Below the pieces are notes generated by a model, which saw only the letters and a program-made list of their open reading frames with translations, was not told the origin of the DNA and did not search any database. From an uncultured Gammaproteobacteria bacterium (GTDB taxonomy: Bacteria; Pseudomonadota; Gammaproteobacteria; Enterobacterales; Psychrobiaceae), in the NCBI GenBank assembly GCA_937139475.1, contig CAKZQF010000031.1, forward strand, positions 124,001-188,000: a DNA stretch of 64,000 nt, written 5' to 3'. How positions within the stretch are numbered: position 1 is the first letter of the stretch; each line of letters begins with the position of its first letter. The translations under genes were made by a program, and so were the position numbers. Below are positions 9,584 to 18,472 of the stretch, one piece after another.

Positions 9584-9617
9584 CAGGTCAATTAGGTGAA
9601 AGTGGCTAATTGACCTG
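9584..9617. other. Perfect 12-bp inverted repeat between gluP-like and lacI-like genes
   Basis: CAGGTCAATTAG and CTAATTGACCTG pair perfectly around a 10-base loop, just beyond the end of the minus-strand glucose permease gene. There is no T run on the minus strand after the stem, so it may be an mRNA 3' end stabiliser or a weak or Rho-assisted terminator rather than a classical intrinsic one. Confidence 0.55.
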
Positions 9618-9624
9618 ATTAGTG

Positions 9625-10899
9625 TTAAACGGTGGTTTTAACAATGGATCCTTTAAGTCCATAGTAGGCAATATAAAGGTAGCAAAAACTCGGTAGGAGA
9701 AAGGCAAGTTGAACCCCGATGCTATCAGCCAGTACGCCCTGTAGTAATGGAATAAGTGCACCGCCAACGATCGCCAAGCATAGGATTCCGGAGCCTTGAC
9801 TGGTTAAGTGGCCAAGTTGTGCTAGGCCTAAGCTAAATATCGTCGGGAACATGATCGAGTTGCACAGGCCAACCAATAAAATTGCCCACATCGCCAGGCT
9901 CCCTTGAGCAAATACTGCAATCAATATTAGCATTGTGGCTAACGTGGCGTTAAACGCGAGTACTTTCCCTGCGGCGATTTTTTGCATCACGATAGCACCA
10001 GCAAATCGGCCAACCATCGCTCCGCCCCAATACCAACCGATGTATTTAGCGGCTTGTGACTCGTTAAAGCCCATGATGTGATCTTCACCGAGGAAGTTAA
10101 TTAAGAAACTGCCAATAGAAACCTCAGCACCAACATACACAAATATAGCCAACGCCCCCAATACTAGGTGACTGTGCTGCCAAGCGCTGCCCTGAGTTTG
10201 CTGTTTTGAAGGTGATTGCTCTATCGTTTCAATGGTAGGTAACTTTAGTGCGCTAAAAATAATAGCCAAAACTAACAATGCAACTGACAGCATGATATAG
10301 GGAAATTGTACCGCCTGCGCTTCAGCTAATCGCTGTGCATCGGTCATTTGACTAGCGTCGGCAACCACGCCAGATAGAATTAATAGCGCGCCTAAATAGG
10401 GAGCGACAGTAGTACCAAGGGCATTAAAAGCTTGCGTCATGTTTAAACGACTTGCAGCCGTTTCTTTTTTACCTAACGCTGTGACATAAGGATTAGCCGC
10501 TACTTGCAGCAATGTAATGCCCGAGGCTAAAACAAATAATGCGCCGAGAAATAGTTCGTAACGTTGCAGCGCTGCTGCCGGATAAAATAGAGCGCAGCCT
10601 AAAGCCGCAATACTTAAGCCATAAACAATACCACGTTTATAACCAATGCGTTTCACTAGTCGACCAGCAGGCAATGACACAATAAAGTAGGCACCAAAGA
10701 AACAGAACTGAATGAGCATCGCTTGGGTGTAATTTAATGCAAAGACGTTTTTAAGGTGTGGAATTAGAATGTCATTTAGGCAGGTAATAAACCCCCACAT
10801 AAAAAAGAGTGTGGTTAGGCTGGTTAGTGCGAACGCGTAATTGGTATTCTGTTCACCTGAACTGCTTGCTGTTTCGCGGGTCGTCGTAAAAGTTGCCAT
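9625..10899 (-). CDS. gluP: Glucose/galactose MFS permease (GluP/FucP, FHS family)
   Basis: A 424-residue, 12-helix sugar:H+ symporter of the FHS subfamily. [19 protein letters not shown] at the first helix is the family signature, and the [10 protein letters not shown] segment with a following [10 protein letters not shown] segment is also typical of GluP and FucP. It should import the glucose set free by the lipoprotein glucoamylase. RBS AAGGAAA precedes the ATG. It lies after the alpha-glucosidase gene on the same strand with a terminator-like hairpin in the 63-bp gap. Galactose or fucose transport cannot be excluded from sequence alone. Confidence 0.9.
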   Translation of the reverse strand: MATFTTTRETASSSGEQNTNYAFALTSLTTLFFMWGFITCLNDILIPHLKNVFALNYTQAMLIQFCFFGAYFIVSLPAGRLVKRIGYKRGIVYGLSIAALGCALFYPAAALQRYELFLGALFVLASGITLLQVAANPYVTALGKKETAASRLNMTQAFNALGTTVAPYLGALLILSGVVADASQMTDAQRLAEAQAVQFPYIMLSVALLVLAIIFSALKLPTIETIEQSPSKQQTQGSAWQHSHLVLGALAIFVYVGAEVSIGSFLINFLGEDHIMGFNESQAAKYIGWYWGGAMVGRFAGAIVMQKIAAGKVLAFNATLATMLILIAVFAQGSLAMWAILLVGLCNSIMFPTIFSLGLAQLGHLTSQGSGILCLAIVGGALIPLLQGVLADSIGVQLAFLLPSFCYLYIAYYGLKGSIVKTTV

Positions 10900-10921
10900 A
10901 GAGTTTCCTTTTATTGTTATT

Positions 10922-10951
10922 AAAAAAGCCTGTGCTAAATAGAACAGGCTT
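10922..10951 (-). terminator. Intrinsic terminator after the alpha-glucosidase gene
   Basis: Read on the minus strand: AAGCCTGT, 10-base loop, ACAGGCTT, then a T run. It lies 12 bases past the alpha-glucosidase stop codon and before the permease start, so read-through or a separate promoter is needed for the permease, or it tunes the ratio of the two genes. Confidence 0.75.
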
Positions 10952-10962
10952 AGTTGGAAGGA

Positions 10963-12606
10963 TTATTTTAGTAGGGCGTAATAGCCGCTAAAGGCAGGCA
11001 CGTCGATGTGTGGTGCTTGGGTGTCGAGTGCTTGTGCGTTTAATAAAAATGGCGAGGCGTCAAGGTAAGCAACGACCTCACCGAAACGTTGGCTGGTGAT
11101 GGCATGATTATTAAAGTTAAATAACGCCAAAACGGTTTGTGCTTTTCCTGCAACGGTTGCAGTACGCGTAAACACCAAGGTGTTATCACTGGTGTCAATG
11201 AATTCGATATTACCATGAACCAATGCAGGGTAACTTTTACGCCAAGTCATAAATGCGCGGAAACTGTTTAATACCGAATCGGGATCCTGCTCTTGTTGGT
11301 CTACTGCGATTTGGCGGTGTTGTGTTGATACCGGTAGCCAAGGTTGTGAGCGTGAAAATCCCCCGTGCTCATGTTCTTTTGTCCATGGCATTGGGGTACG
11401 GCAACCGTCTCGACCTTTAAATTGAGGCCAAAAGGTTTTGCCAAAGGGATCTTGTAATTCGTCAAAGCTAATGTCGCTTTCCGTTAATCCAAGCTCTTCA
11501 CCTTGATAAGTACAAACGCTACCACGTAGGGAACCGAGCATTGCAGTCAGCATTTTAGCCAGTTGTACAGGGGCATTATCGCCGCCCCAGCGGGTCATGA
11601 CGCGTTGTACATCATGGTTGCTAATTGCCCAGCATGGCCAGCCGTCAGTCATTTGCTGTTCAAGGGAATTGATTGTGTCTTTAATATATTGCGCACTAAA
11701 ATCATCGGTAAGTAACTCAAAGCTATAAGCCATGTTTAGGCGTTTGTTACCCTGTGTATATAATGCCATGTCTTTGAGCGAGTCTTCAGAGGAGACTTCA
11801 CCTAAACTAACAACATCGTCATATTGATCGAACAACTGACGTAGTTCTTCCATAAACGCAAGGTTTTCCGGCTGAGTATTGTTGTAATAATGATATTGAT
11901 AAGCATAAGGATTATCTTCACTAAAGCCTCGCCCTGCGCGCTCTGCTGCTGGCTTGGCTGGATTGTCCTTAAGTTCTTTATCATGAAAACAAAAATTAAT
12001 CGCGTCTAAGCGGAATCCACCAACACCTTTGTCTAGCCAAAATTTGACGTTATCTAGGACCGCTCTACGCACTTCCTCATTATGAAAGTTAAGATCTGGT
12101 TGGCTGGTTAAGAAGTTATGGAGGTAATATTGCCCGCGGCGAGGTTCCCACTGCCATGCCGTACCACCAAAAATAGACATCCAGTTATTTGGCGCGGTAC
12201 CATCTGGCTTGGCGTCTGCCCAGACATACCAATCAGCCTTGTCATTCGTTTTGTCTTTACGGGATTCGACAAACCAAGCGTGCTGATCTGAGGTGTGGCT
12301 GAGCACTTGGTCGATGATGATTTTTATATTCGACTGAGCGGCACGGGCGATAAGTTGTTCAAAGTCGCTCAAGCGGCCGAATATTGGGTCAACGTCGCGA
12401 TAATCACTAATATCATAACCAAAATCATTCATTGGTGACTTAAAAAAAGGTGATATCCACACCGCATCAACACCGAGCTTATCAATATAATCAAATTTGT
12501 TGATAATGCCATTGAGATCACCAATCCCATCATTGTTTCCGTCCATAAAACTACGAGGATAAATTTGATATATAATGGCACCTTGCCACCAAGGAATTTG
12601 TTTCAT
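10963..12606 (-). CDS. Cytoplasmic alpha-glucosidase (GH13, subfamily 23-like)
   Basis: A 547-residue GH13 exo-glucosidase that hydrolyses maltose and other alpha-glucosides to glucose. No signal peptide is seen, so it acts in the cytoplasm after import. Motifs: IYQIYPRSF near the N-terminus, DQVLSHTSDQH, GFRLDAINF with nucleophile Asp201, GEVSS with acid/base Glu270, and SNHD with Asp332. The spacing is close to the Halomonas-type alpha-glucosidase as I remember it. I chose the ATG at 12606 because GAGGT lies 5 bases upstream and the family N-terminus begins MKQIPWWQ; a longer frame to 12774 lacks an RBS and adds unrelated sequence. It is divergent from the TonB receptor gene, with operators at 12721 and 12869 between them. 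Confidence 0.92.
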   Translation of the reverse strand: MKQIPWWQGAIIYQIYPRSFMDGNNDGIGDLNGIINKFDYIDKLGVDAVWISPFFKSPMNDFGYDISDYRDVDPIFGRLSDFEQLIARAAQSNIKIIIDQVLSHTSDQHAWFVESRKDKTNDKADWYVWADAKPDGTAPNNWMSIFGGTAWQWEPRRGQYYLHNFLTSQPDLNFHNEEVRRAVLDNVKFWLDKGVGGFRLDAINFCFHDKELKDNPAKPAAERAGRGFSEDNPYAYQYHYYNNTQPENLAFMEELRQLFDQYDDVVSLGEVSSEDSLKDMALYTQGNKRLNMAYSFELLTDDFSAQYIKDTINSLEQQMTDGWPCWAISNHDVQRVMTRWGGDNAPVQLAKMLTAMLGSLRGSVCTYQGEELGLTESDISFDELQDPFGKTFWPQFKGRDGCRTPMPWTKEHEHGGFSRSQPWLPVSTQHRQIAVDQQEQDPDSVLNSFRAFMTWRKSYPALVHGNIEFIDTSDNTLVFTRTATVAGKAQTVLALFNFNNHAITSQRFGEVVAYLDASPFLLNAQALDTQAPHIDVPAFSGYYALLK

Positions 12607-12720
12607 TGCAACCTCAATTTGGTTATCAACTGCCCAACTCATTGTTGAAATTACTTCGGTTAGGCGAGTTTTTAAGTTGCTGGCAGAATACGATATGAAG
12701 ACCAAAATGTTCAATAGCAC

Positions 12721-12734
12721 TGCATACGTATGCA
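12721..12734. promoter_or_regulatory. Putative LacI-family operator B
   Basis: TGCATACGTATGCA, a perfect 14-bp palindrome, 115 bases upstream of the alpha-glucosidase start on the minus strand. It differs by one base from operators A and C and shares a further TAAG flank with C. Confidence 0.72.
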
Positions 12735-12868
12735 TAAGCGTGGTTAATTTTGGTGAATTGTTGCATTCAAACAAATTTCTTTTAAAACAAAGAGGTAAAT
12801 CTATTTTATACGTTTTTTAAGCGATTTTATTGGTGTGTAAATGTAACCAAAATGTTGCATTGAATCAT

Positions 12869-12882
12869 TGAATACGTATGCA
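12869..12882. promoter_or_regulatory. Putative LacI-family operator C
   Basis: TGAATACGTATGCA, identical to operator A, 127 bases before the TonB receptor start and inside the spacer of a candidate promoter, a position that fits repression. Confidence 0.72.
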
Positions 12883-13008
12883 TAAGGTTGTTTAGCTAAT
12901 AACCATAAGCGTAGTATCGCCCTATCCAATAAAAGATAGCTTTGAATTGATGCACAGCTTAAATCATCTCTTCTAAAAGCGCGTTATAAATAATAGATGG
13001 AGAACTAC

Positions 13009-15795
13009 ATGTCGAATTTTAAACCAAGCCTTATTACGCTAGCGTTAGTGTCTAGTGGGATTGCCTTTAGTACACCGCTTTATGCTGCACAAGATGACGC
13101 TGCTAAGAAAGAAGCGAAAGAAAAAGAAATTGAAACAATAGAAGTGACTGGCTTTCGTCGTAGCATCGTTCAGTCAATGAATACCAAGCGTTTTGCCACT
13201 GGTGTTGTTGATGCTATCTCTGCTGAAGACATCGGAAAACTACCTGATTCTTCAATCGCTGAATCATTAGCGCGCTTGCCTGGTTTATCGGCGCAGCGAC
13301 TCGATGGACGTGCCAGCAAAATTACCATTCGTGGCTTTGGTGAAAATGAAGGTGGTTCAACCTTTAACGGCCGTGAACAAGTGTCTATCGGTGATAACCG
13401 TGGCGTAGAATTTGATTTATACCCATCTGAAATAATGAGTGGCGTAACAGTTTATAAAACGCCAAGTGCTAGCCTTGAAGCTGAAGGTATTGCCGGCGTT
13501 GTTGATATGCAAACGGTTAAGCCGCTTAGCAAGGATTCGTTATTCCAAATCAACGGCCAGTATGAAATGACTGGTTTTGATAAACTAAACCCTGATGGCG
13601 ATGATGCTGGCTTTCGCGGTACATTAACGGCAATAGAAAAGTTTGCTGATGACACCATCGGTGTTGCCTTTGCATATTCTAAAATGAGCTCGCCAAACCA
13701 AGAAAAGCGTTGGAATGCTTGGGGCTATCCAGACTTTGAAGTCGATGGACAACAATTTTCAGTGCTTGGTGGCGCTAAACCTTTCGTTCGTTCTTCAACC
13801 TTATATCGTGACTCAGTAATGTTAGTAGTCGAAGCGCTGGCATCTGATAACGTACGCATGACTTTCGATGCATTATATGTTGATTTTTCAGATGAAAAAA
13901 TTCTGCGTGGAATAGAAATCCCATTTGCTTGGGGACAAGGCGAGGGGACACCAATTAGTGTCGATGAAGCCACAGGTTTTATCACTGAAGCGCAGACTGT
14001 TGGTCAACGTGTTGTTGTACGTAATGATGTAGAAAACCGTGATGCGAAATTACAGTCATTTGGATTTAATACTAAATGGGATGTAAACGATTCACTGCTC
14101 GTTGATTTTGATATCAGCTATTCAAAAGTCGAGCGTGAAATCTATAGCATTGAAAGCTATTCAGGGACCGGCCGTGGTGATAACAATGGCGTAGCTGATA
14201 CCTTGGGCTATACCTTTAATTCGGGAAATACTGGCGCAACATTTACCCATGAATTGGATTATAGTGATTATGATTTAATTCAACTTGGTGGTCCATTAAC
14301 TTGGGGCTGGAGTGGTGCATTAAATGAAAAATTTGGTGTAAATGATGAAGGAAACCCGTTACAAAATACTGCACAAGACGGCTTCATTAATACACCGACT
14401 GTTGATGATGAGTTAATGGCGCTGAAACTAGCGGCTACCCAACAAATTGATAATGACATTATTAGCTCGGTAGCTTTTGGTGTATCACACCGAGAGCGCG
14501 AAAAGACTAAAGTATCTGAAGGGTACTTTATGACCCTAAATGCATTTCCTGGTACGCTCGTGGTACCTGAGCAATACCGTGAAGGTACTGTATCGTTAGA
14601 TTTTATTGGCATGGGCGATATGATTGCTTATGACACGCGTGGCCTGATAAACGATGACTATTATTCGTTAACTCAAGAAAGTCTGACAAAAGCCTCACAT
14701 GCGACTCAGTCGTGGGGTATTAAAGAGGAAGTAGCGGCAGCCTTTGTTCAAGCAAACATCGATACTGAAATTGCTGACTTACCGTTAACTGGTAACGTGG
14801 GGTTACGCTATGTCCATACCAAGCAATCATCGCAAGGTAGTGCGAGTCAAACTGTTGATGGCAAGGTCGTTATTTTGCCGACAGATGTAAGTCATAGCTA
14901 CGGAAACTTCCTGCCAAGCATGAACTTAACATTACAAATAGATGAGCAACAAACGCTACGCTTTGGCGCAGCCAAAACTATCTCTCGCGCTCGCCTTGAT
15001 GAAATGAACGCATCGGTTGACCTAAGCCCAAACACGACTCCAGATGAAAATGGTAACTTTTTGTCAGTAAGTGGTGGTAATGTTGCGTTAGAGCCAAAAG
15101 AAGCAATTGGTTACGATATTAGCTATGAGAACTACTTTAGTGATGAAGGCTATTTCTCTGCGGCGGTATTTAGAAAAGATTTACAAAACTGGATCTTTGA
15201 CGGTTCATTTGAAGTGGATTATGCCGGTATCGACTTGTCTGGTATTGAAAGCATCCCAGCTGATGCGCCTTCAACGGCTAGTGGTAGTGGTAAAGTCAAT
15301 GGTGGTGAAGGTAGCCTAACAGGATACGAATTGGCGATAACACTGCCGTTAAATATGCTAAGCGATAACTTAGATGGCTTTGGCGTAATTGCAAGTCATA
15401 CCGGCGTGTCGTCAAGTATTAAGGATCACAATGGTAATGACTACCGTCTGCCAGGGCTGTCTGATAGCATCCAAAACTTTACTTTCTATTATGAAAAGAA
15501 TGGATTCCAGGCGCGTGCTAGCATGCGTAAGCGTGATGACTTTAAAGGGGATGTTTACGGTCTTGGCTTTAGTACAAAGCAAGTTGATATTGTTGGCGAA
15601 ACTATCTGGGATGCACAGGTTGGTTATGACTTTGGTGAAGCTGGCCACGAAACGCTAGCGGGCTTATCTGTTACTTTCCAAGTACAGAATTTAACCGAAG
15701 AACCATTTACCTCACTGCAAGGTAATGCGTTGCAGGTTCGTGACTATCAAGACTATGGACGTACGTTCTTATTAGGCTTTAGCTACAAACTGTAA
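13009..15795 (+). CDS. TonB-dependent receptor, maltodextrin-type
   Basis: A 928-residue outer-membrane receptor of the Xanthomonas/Caulobacter oligosaccharide class. A signal peptide (1-27, ending PLYA-AQ) is followed by a TonB-box-like segment (ETIEVTGFR), a plug with DAISAEDIGKLPD, IAESLARLPG and ITIRGFG motifs (about 45-180), and a 22-strand barrel ending in FLLGFSYKL. It should import alpha-glucan oligosaccharides with TonB-ExbBD energy. The start is the ATG at 13009, because GGAG lies 6 bases upstream; an ATG four codons earlier overlaps that RBS. Operator C upstream and the neighbouring amylolytic genes point to maltodextrin as substrate. A terminator follows. Confidence 0.93.
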   Translation: MSNFKPSLITLALVSSGIAFSTPLYAAQDDAAKKEAKEKEIETIEVTGFRRSIVQSMNTKRFATGVVDAISAEDIGKLPDSSIAESLARLPGLSAQRLDGRASKITIRGFGENEGGSTFNGREQVSIGDNRGVEFDLYPSEIMSGVTVYKTPSASLEAEGIAGVVDMQTVKPLSKDSLFQINGQYEMTGFDKLNPDGDDAGFRGTLTAIEKFADDTIGVAFAYSKMSSPNQEKRWNAWGYPDFEVDGQQFSVLGGAKPFVRSSTLYRDSVMLVVEALASDNVRMTFDALYVDFSDEKILRGIEIPFAWGQGEGTPISVDEATGFITEAQTVGQRVVVRNDVENRDAKLQSFGFNTKWDVNDSLLVDFDISYSKVEREIYSIESYSGTGRGDNNGVADTLGYTFNSGNTGATFTHELDYSDYDLIQLGGPLTWGWSGALNEKFGVNDEGNPLQNTAQDGFINTPTVDDELMALKLAATQQIDNDIISSVAFGVSHREREKTKVSEGYFMTLNAFPGTLVVPEQYREGTVSLDFIGMGDMIAYDTRGLINDDYYSLTQESLTKASHATQSWGIKEEVAAAFVQANIDTEIADLPLTGNVGLRYVHTKQSSQGSASQTVDGKVVILPTDVSHSYGNFLPSMNLTLQIDEQQTLRFGAAKTISRARLDEMNASVDLSPNTTPDENGNFLSVSGGNVALEPKEAIGYDISYENYFSDEGYFSAAVFRKDLQNWIFDGSFEVDYAGIDLSGIESIPADAPSTASGSGKVNGGEGSLTGYELAITLPLNMLSDNLDGFGVIASHTGVSSSIKDHNGNDYRLPGLSDSIQNFTFYYEKNGFQARASMRKRDDFKGDVYGLGFSTKQVDIVGETIWDAQVGYDFGEAGHETLAGLSVTFQVQNLTEEPFTSLQGNALQVRDYQDYGRTFLLGFSYKL

Positions 15796-15820
15796 TAGCG
15801 TAATTACAATTTGTAGATCA

Positions 15821-15854
15821 AAGCCCTTGCCATGAAAGTGCCAAGGGCTTTTTT
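15821..15854 (+). terminator. Intrinsic terminator after the TonB receptor gene
   Basis: AAGCCCTTG, 12-base loop, CAAGGGCTT and a run of T. It lies 26 bases after the receptor stop codon, so the halogenase-like gene downstream depends on read-through or its own promoter. Confidence 0.88.
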
Positions 15855-15967
15855 ATACCTTGCAATACTAATTAATTGCCCGCTTATGCTAGTTAATTCT
15901 CTTCTTAGCATAACAAGAACACATTATTAATACGGTGAATATATGAGCGATCGCCTAGGGAAACATA

Positions 15968-17467
15968 ATGACAGATAGCAAAATTAAGCAAGTAGTAATT
16001 GTTGGTGGCGGTACCGCGGGGTGGCTCAGCGCAGCGCTTCTGGTGAAGGTGTTGGGTAAGGCCATTAATATTACACTGGTTGAATCAGAGCAGGTCGGCA
16101 CCATTGGGGTTGGAGAAGCGACGATTCCGCCGATTGTTGATTTTAACCGCGCATTAGGTATTGATGAAAAAGAGTTTTTATCCGCTACCAATGGCACGAT
16201 AAAGTTGGGCATCTCTTTTGAAGATTGGACTGGTATTGGCGATAGTTACATGCATGCCTTTGGCGGTGTTGGAAAAAATCTAGCATTTTGCGATTTTCAC
16301 CACTTATGGTTGAGAAGTCGAAATCTTGGCAATAATAAGCCGTTTGGTCATTATTCATTAAACTATCGGGCTGCTTGCGCGAATAAATTTGCGAAGCTGA
16401 ACAATATTCAAGGGACCAACTTACCCGGGCTTGTTTATGCCTATCATTTTGATGCAGGGCTTTATGCCAAATTATTGAGACGGATAAGCGAGGCACAAGG
16501 TGTAAAGCGAATTGAAGGTTTTATTGAGCAGGTAACAACGAATGATGAGAGTGGCTTTGTTGAAGAGTTGCATCTTCGAGATGGACAGGTAATCAAAGGG
16601 GATTTATTTATTGACTGCTCTGGACTAGCTGCTTTGCTTATTGATAAAACTCTAAATACCGGATTTGAAGACTGGTCGCACTGGCTCCCTTGTGACAGGG
16701 CTGTAGCGGTACCATCTAAGTCAATTGACGAGCTTAGACCTTACACACGTTCTATTGCACGAAGCGCCGGTTGGCAATGGCAGATCCCTCTGCAACATCG
16801 TTTAGGTAATGGCTTAGTGTACAGCAGTAAATATCTTAGCGATGAAGAGGCAAGTCAGCAATTATTGCAAGGGCTAGATAGTGAAGCGCTGGAAAAACCA
16901 CGTGTTATCTCATTTAAAACGGGGAGGCGGCTGAAGCAATGGCATAAAAATGTGGTCAGTATTGGTCTTTCAAGTGGCTTTTTAGAGCCACTTGAATCGA
17001 CCAGTATTCATTTAATACAAACCGCAGTAACGCGTTTGATTAAATTCTTTCCAAACACCGGTATTAAGCAATGCGAGGTAGACGAGTTTAATAATCAATC
17101 AAAAGCCGAGTATGAGTCAGTTCGTGACTTTATCATTTTGCATTATAAAATTAACAAGCGTAGCGATACCAAATTTTGGCGTGACTGTCAGCGAATGGAT
17201 ATTCCAACGAGTTTAGCTGCTAAAATTTCCTTGTTTAAACAAAGTGGTAAGGTGTTTAGTAATTACAATGAGCTATTCACTGATATCGCATGGCAACAGG
17301 TCATGTTGGGGCAGGGGCTTATACCGGATGATTACCATCCAATGGCGGATACATTAACCGTTGAACAAATCAGCGATTTAATGACTAGTCTAGATACGTT
17401 GATTGAACGAACAGTGGAAAGTGTACCAACTCATCAGCAGTTTCTGGGGGACACCGATAGCAACTAA
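15968..17467 (+). CDS. Tryptophan-halogenase-family flavoprotein
   Basis: A 499-residue FAD-dependent protein. It has the dinucleotide motif GGGTAGW (13-19), VGEATIP (48-54), the TIKLG segment with Lys79 (the position of the catalytic lysine in PrnA/RebH-type halogenases), the WQWQIP motif, and LEPLEST with Glu343 near the position of the second key residue. Members of this family sit beside TonB-dependent receptors in many Alteromonadales, Caulobacter and Xanthomonas carbohydrate loci, where their real substrate is not known. Tryptophan halogenation is therefore the family label, not a supported function here. No dedicated flavin reductase gene is next to it. A perfect-stem terminator follows at 17490. 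Confidence 0.88.
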   Translation: MTDSKIKQVVIVGGGTAGWLSAALLVKVLGKAINITLVESEQVGTIGVGEATIPPIVDFNRALGIDEKEFLSATNGTIKLGISFEDWTGIGDSYMHAFGGVGKNLAFCDFHHLWLRSRNLGNNKPFGHYSLNYRAACANKFAKLNNIQGTNLPGLVYAYHFDAGLYAKLLRRISEAQGVKRIEGFIEQVTTNDESGFVEELHLRDGQVIKGDLFIDCSGLAALLIDKTLNTGFEDWSHWLPCDRAVAVPSKSIDELRPYTRSIARSAGWQWQIPLQHRLGNGLVYSSKYLSDEEASQQLLQGLDSEALEKPRVISFKTGRRLKQWHKNVVSIGLSSGFLEPLESTSIHLIQTAVTRLIKFFPNTGIKQCEVDEFNNQSKAEYESVRDFIILHYKINKRSDTKFWRDCQRMDIPTSLAAKISLFKQSGKVFSNYNELFTDIAWQQVMLGQGLIPDDYHPMADTLTVEQISDLMTSLDTLIERTVESVPTHQQFLGDTDSN

Positions 17468-17489
17468 CTCTTTGAAAAGGTCCTTTAGC

Positions 17490-17523
17490 AGGCTGTTATC
17501 ATGAAAGTGATAACAGCCTTTGC
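17490..17523. terminator. Terminator between convergent genes
   Basis: AGGCTGTTATCA, loop TGAAAG, TGATAACAGCCT: a perfect 12-bp stem 22 bases after the halogenase-like gene, followed by TTTGCTCATT. It probably works in both directions, also closing the minus-strand hydrolase gene. Confidence 0.8.
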
Positions 17524-17539
17524 TCATTAGTACTGTCTA

Positions 17540-18292
17540 CTATTTATTGAGTTGAGTACTAAACCATTTAGTAATAGTTGACGTTAGGTTAGGATCTAAG
17601 TCAAAAAGTGGGTAGCCATGCCCATCACCTTTATAAGTAATAAATTGCGACTCTTTATGAGTGTTTAATTTAAATGCCTTTTGTAAGCCTGTGAAGGCCC
17701 CATCATCGATCGCGTCAATAAATAGTGTCGGTGTGGCTGCGTGGTGTTTTTTATAGAGCTCAATTGACTTATCGCCATCTCTAATAATGCCCGACGAGAA
17801 GAAAGCTAACACTTTGACTGCATTATTTTGCGCTAAAATTTTAGCTTGGCCACCGCCACAACTAGCACCAATGATGCCTATATTACCTTTAGCGCCGACT
17901 TTATTGCGCAAGAAATCATAAGCGTGTTGTACATCCTTTGGCCAAAATGCCCGGATCGCACGCCAACCTTTTCGTTGTTCTTCCCGGGGCAGCTTAGCTA
18001 GTGATTTAATGTTAGTTTCATTCGTGACGCTTTTACCAAACCCTCTAAAATCCAGGCTTAAGGCATGTACATTTCGTTTGGCTAATTTCTTACCTACCTG
18101 TTGATACATCGATTGATTAAAATTACATTGATGGAGCATTAACACTGCTGCATCACTCGTTGCTTTGGGTTCAAAGTAGTTTGCATTTAAAACAAAACCA
18201 TCTTCCGCCGTAAAAAGTTGCTCTGAAGCAAAGCTGGGGGATGCTGTTGCCGATAGAACCAAAGAGAGCAGGATTATTTTTATTTTTTTCAT
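17540..18292 (-). CDS. Exported alpha/beta hydrolase (dienelactone-hydrolase-like)
   Basis: A 250-residue protein with a Sec signal peptide (about 1-22, cut near SFA-SEQ), so it is periplasmic. The nucleophile elbow GASCGGG gives a standard GxSxG serine. A DAIDDG acid segment and GDGHGYP histidine complete the probable catalytic triad. LHQCNFN near residue 53 likely forms the oxyanion region. The substrate is unknown; the fold includes esterases, lactonases and peptidases. It is monocistronic and shows no clear tie to the sugar locus other than being next to it. Confidence 0.82.
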   Translation of the reverse strand: MKKIKIILLSLVLSATASPSFASEQLFTAEDGFVLNANYFEPKATSDAAVLMLHQCNFNQSMYQQVGKKLAKRNVHALSLDFRGFGKSVTNETNIKSLAKLPREEQRKGWRAIRAFWPKDVQHAYDFLRNKVGAKGNIGIIGASCGGGQAKILAQNNAVKVLAFFSSGIIRDGDKSIELYKKHHAATPTLFIDAIDDGAFTGLQKAFKLNTHKESQFITYKGDGHGYPLFDLDPNLTSTITKWFSTQLNK

Positions 18293-18472
18293 TATTCGGT
18301 CATTCCTTAGTTGATTAACATGGTCAACCTAACATTGAGAATTTCACAATACAAAAGATAAAATGTAACCAAACAATAGCGAAGTTATCGGTTATGAATT
18401 TGGGTTGTTTGAGGTGCGCTTTAAGGCGAAGAATAACTAAGTTAGCGGCATTCAATCAGGCTGCTATAATCG

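Larger units (their letters stand above)
12607..13008. other. Divergent regulatory region, alpha-glucosidase / TonB receptor
   Basis: A 402-base gap without a gene. It holds two TACGTA palindromes whose centres are 148 bases apart. A possible minus-strand promoter for the glucosidase is TTGAAC (12709-12714), 18-base spacer, TATTCT (12685-12690). A possible plus-strand promoter for the receptor is TTGAAT (12860-12865), 17-base spacer, TAAGGT (12883-12888); the second palindrome lies inside that spacer. The promoter calls are by eye. Confidence 0.5.

Noticed and set aside
9584-9617. Classical intrinsic terminator for the glucose permease gene
   Set aside because: The stem is perfect but no T run follows on the minus strand; kept only as an inverted repeat.
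12607-12774. Longer N-terminus for the alpha-glucosidase starting at 12774
   Set aside because: No RBS, would cover operator B, adds sequence foreign to the family, and an excellent RBS and start occur at 12606.
15968-17467. Evidence for a halogenated natural product cluster
   Set aside because: No biosynthetic genes, flavin reductase or resistance genes are nearby; the neighbours are sugar uptake and degradation genes.
17540-18292. Cysteine nucleophile as in classical dienelactone hydrolase
   Set aside because: The elbow GASCGGG places serine at the nucleophile position of GxSxG; the cysteine is the next residue.
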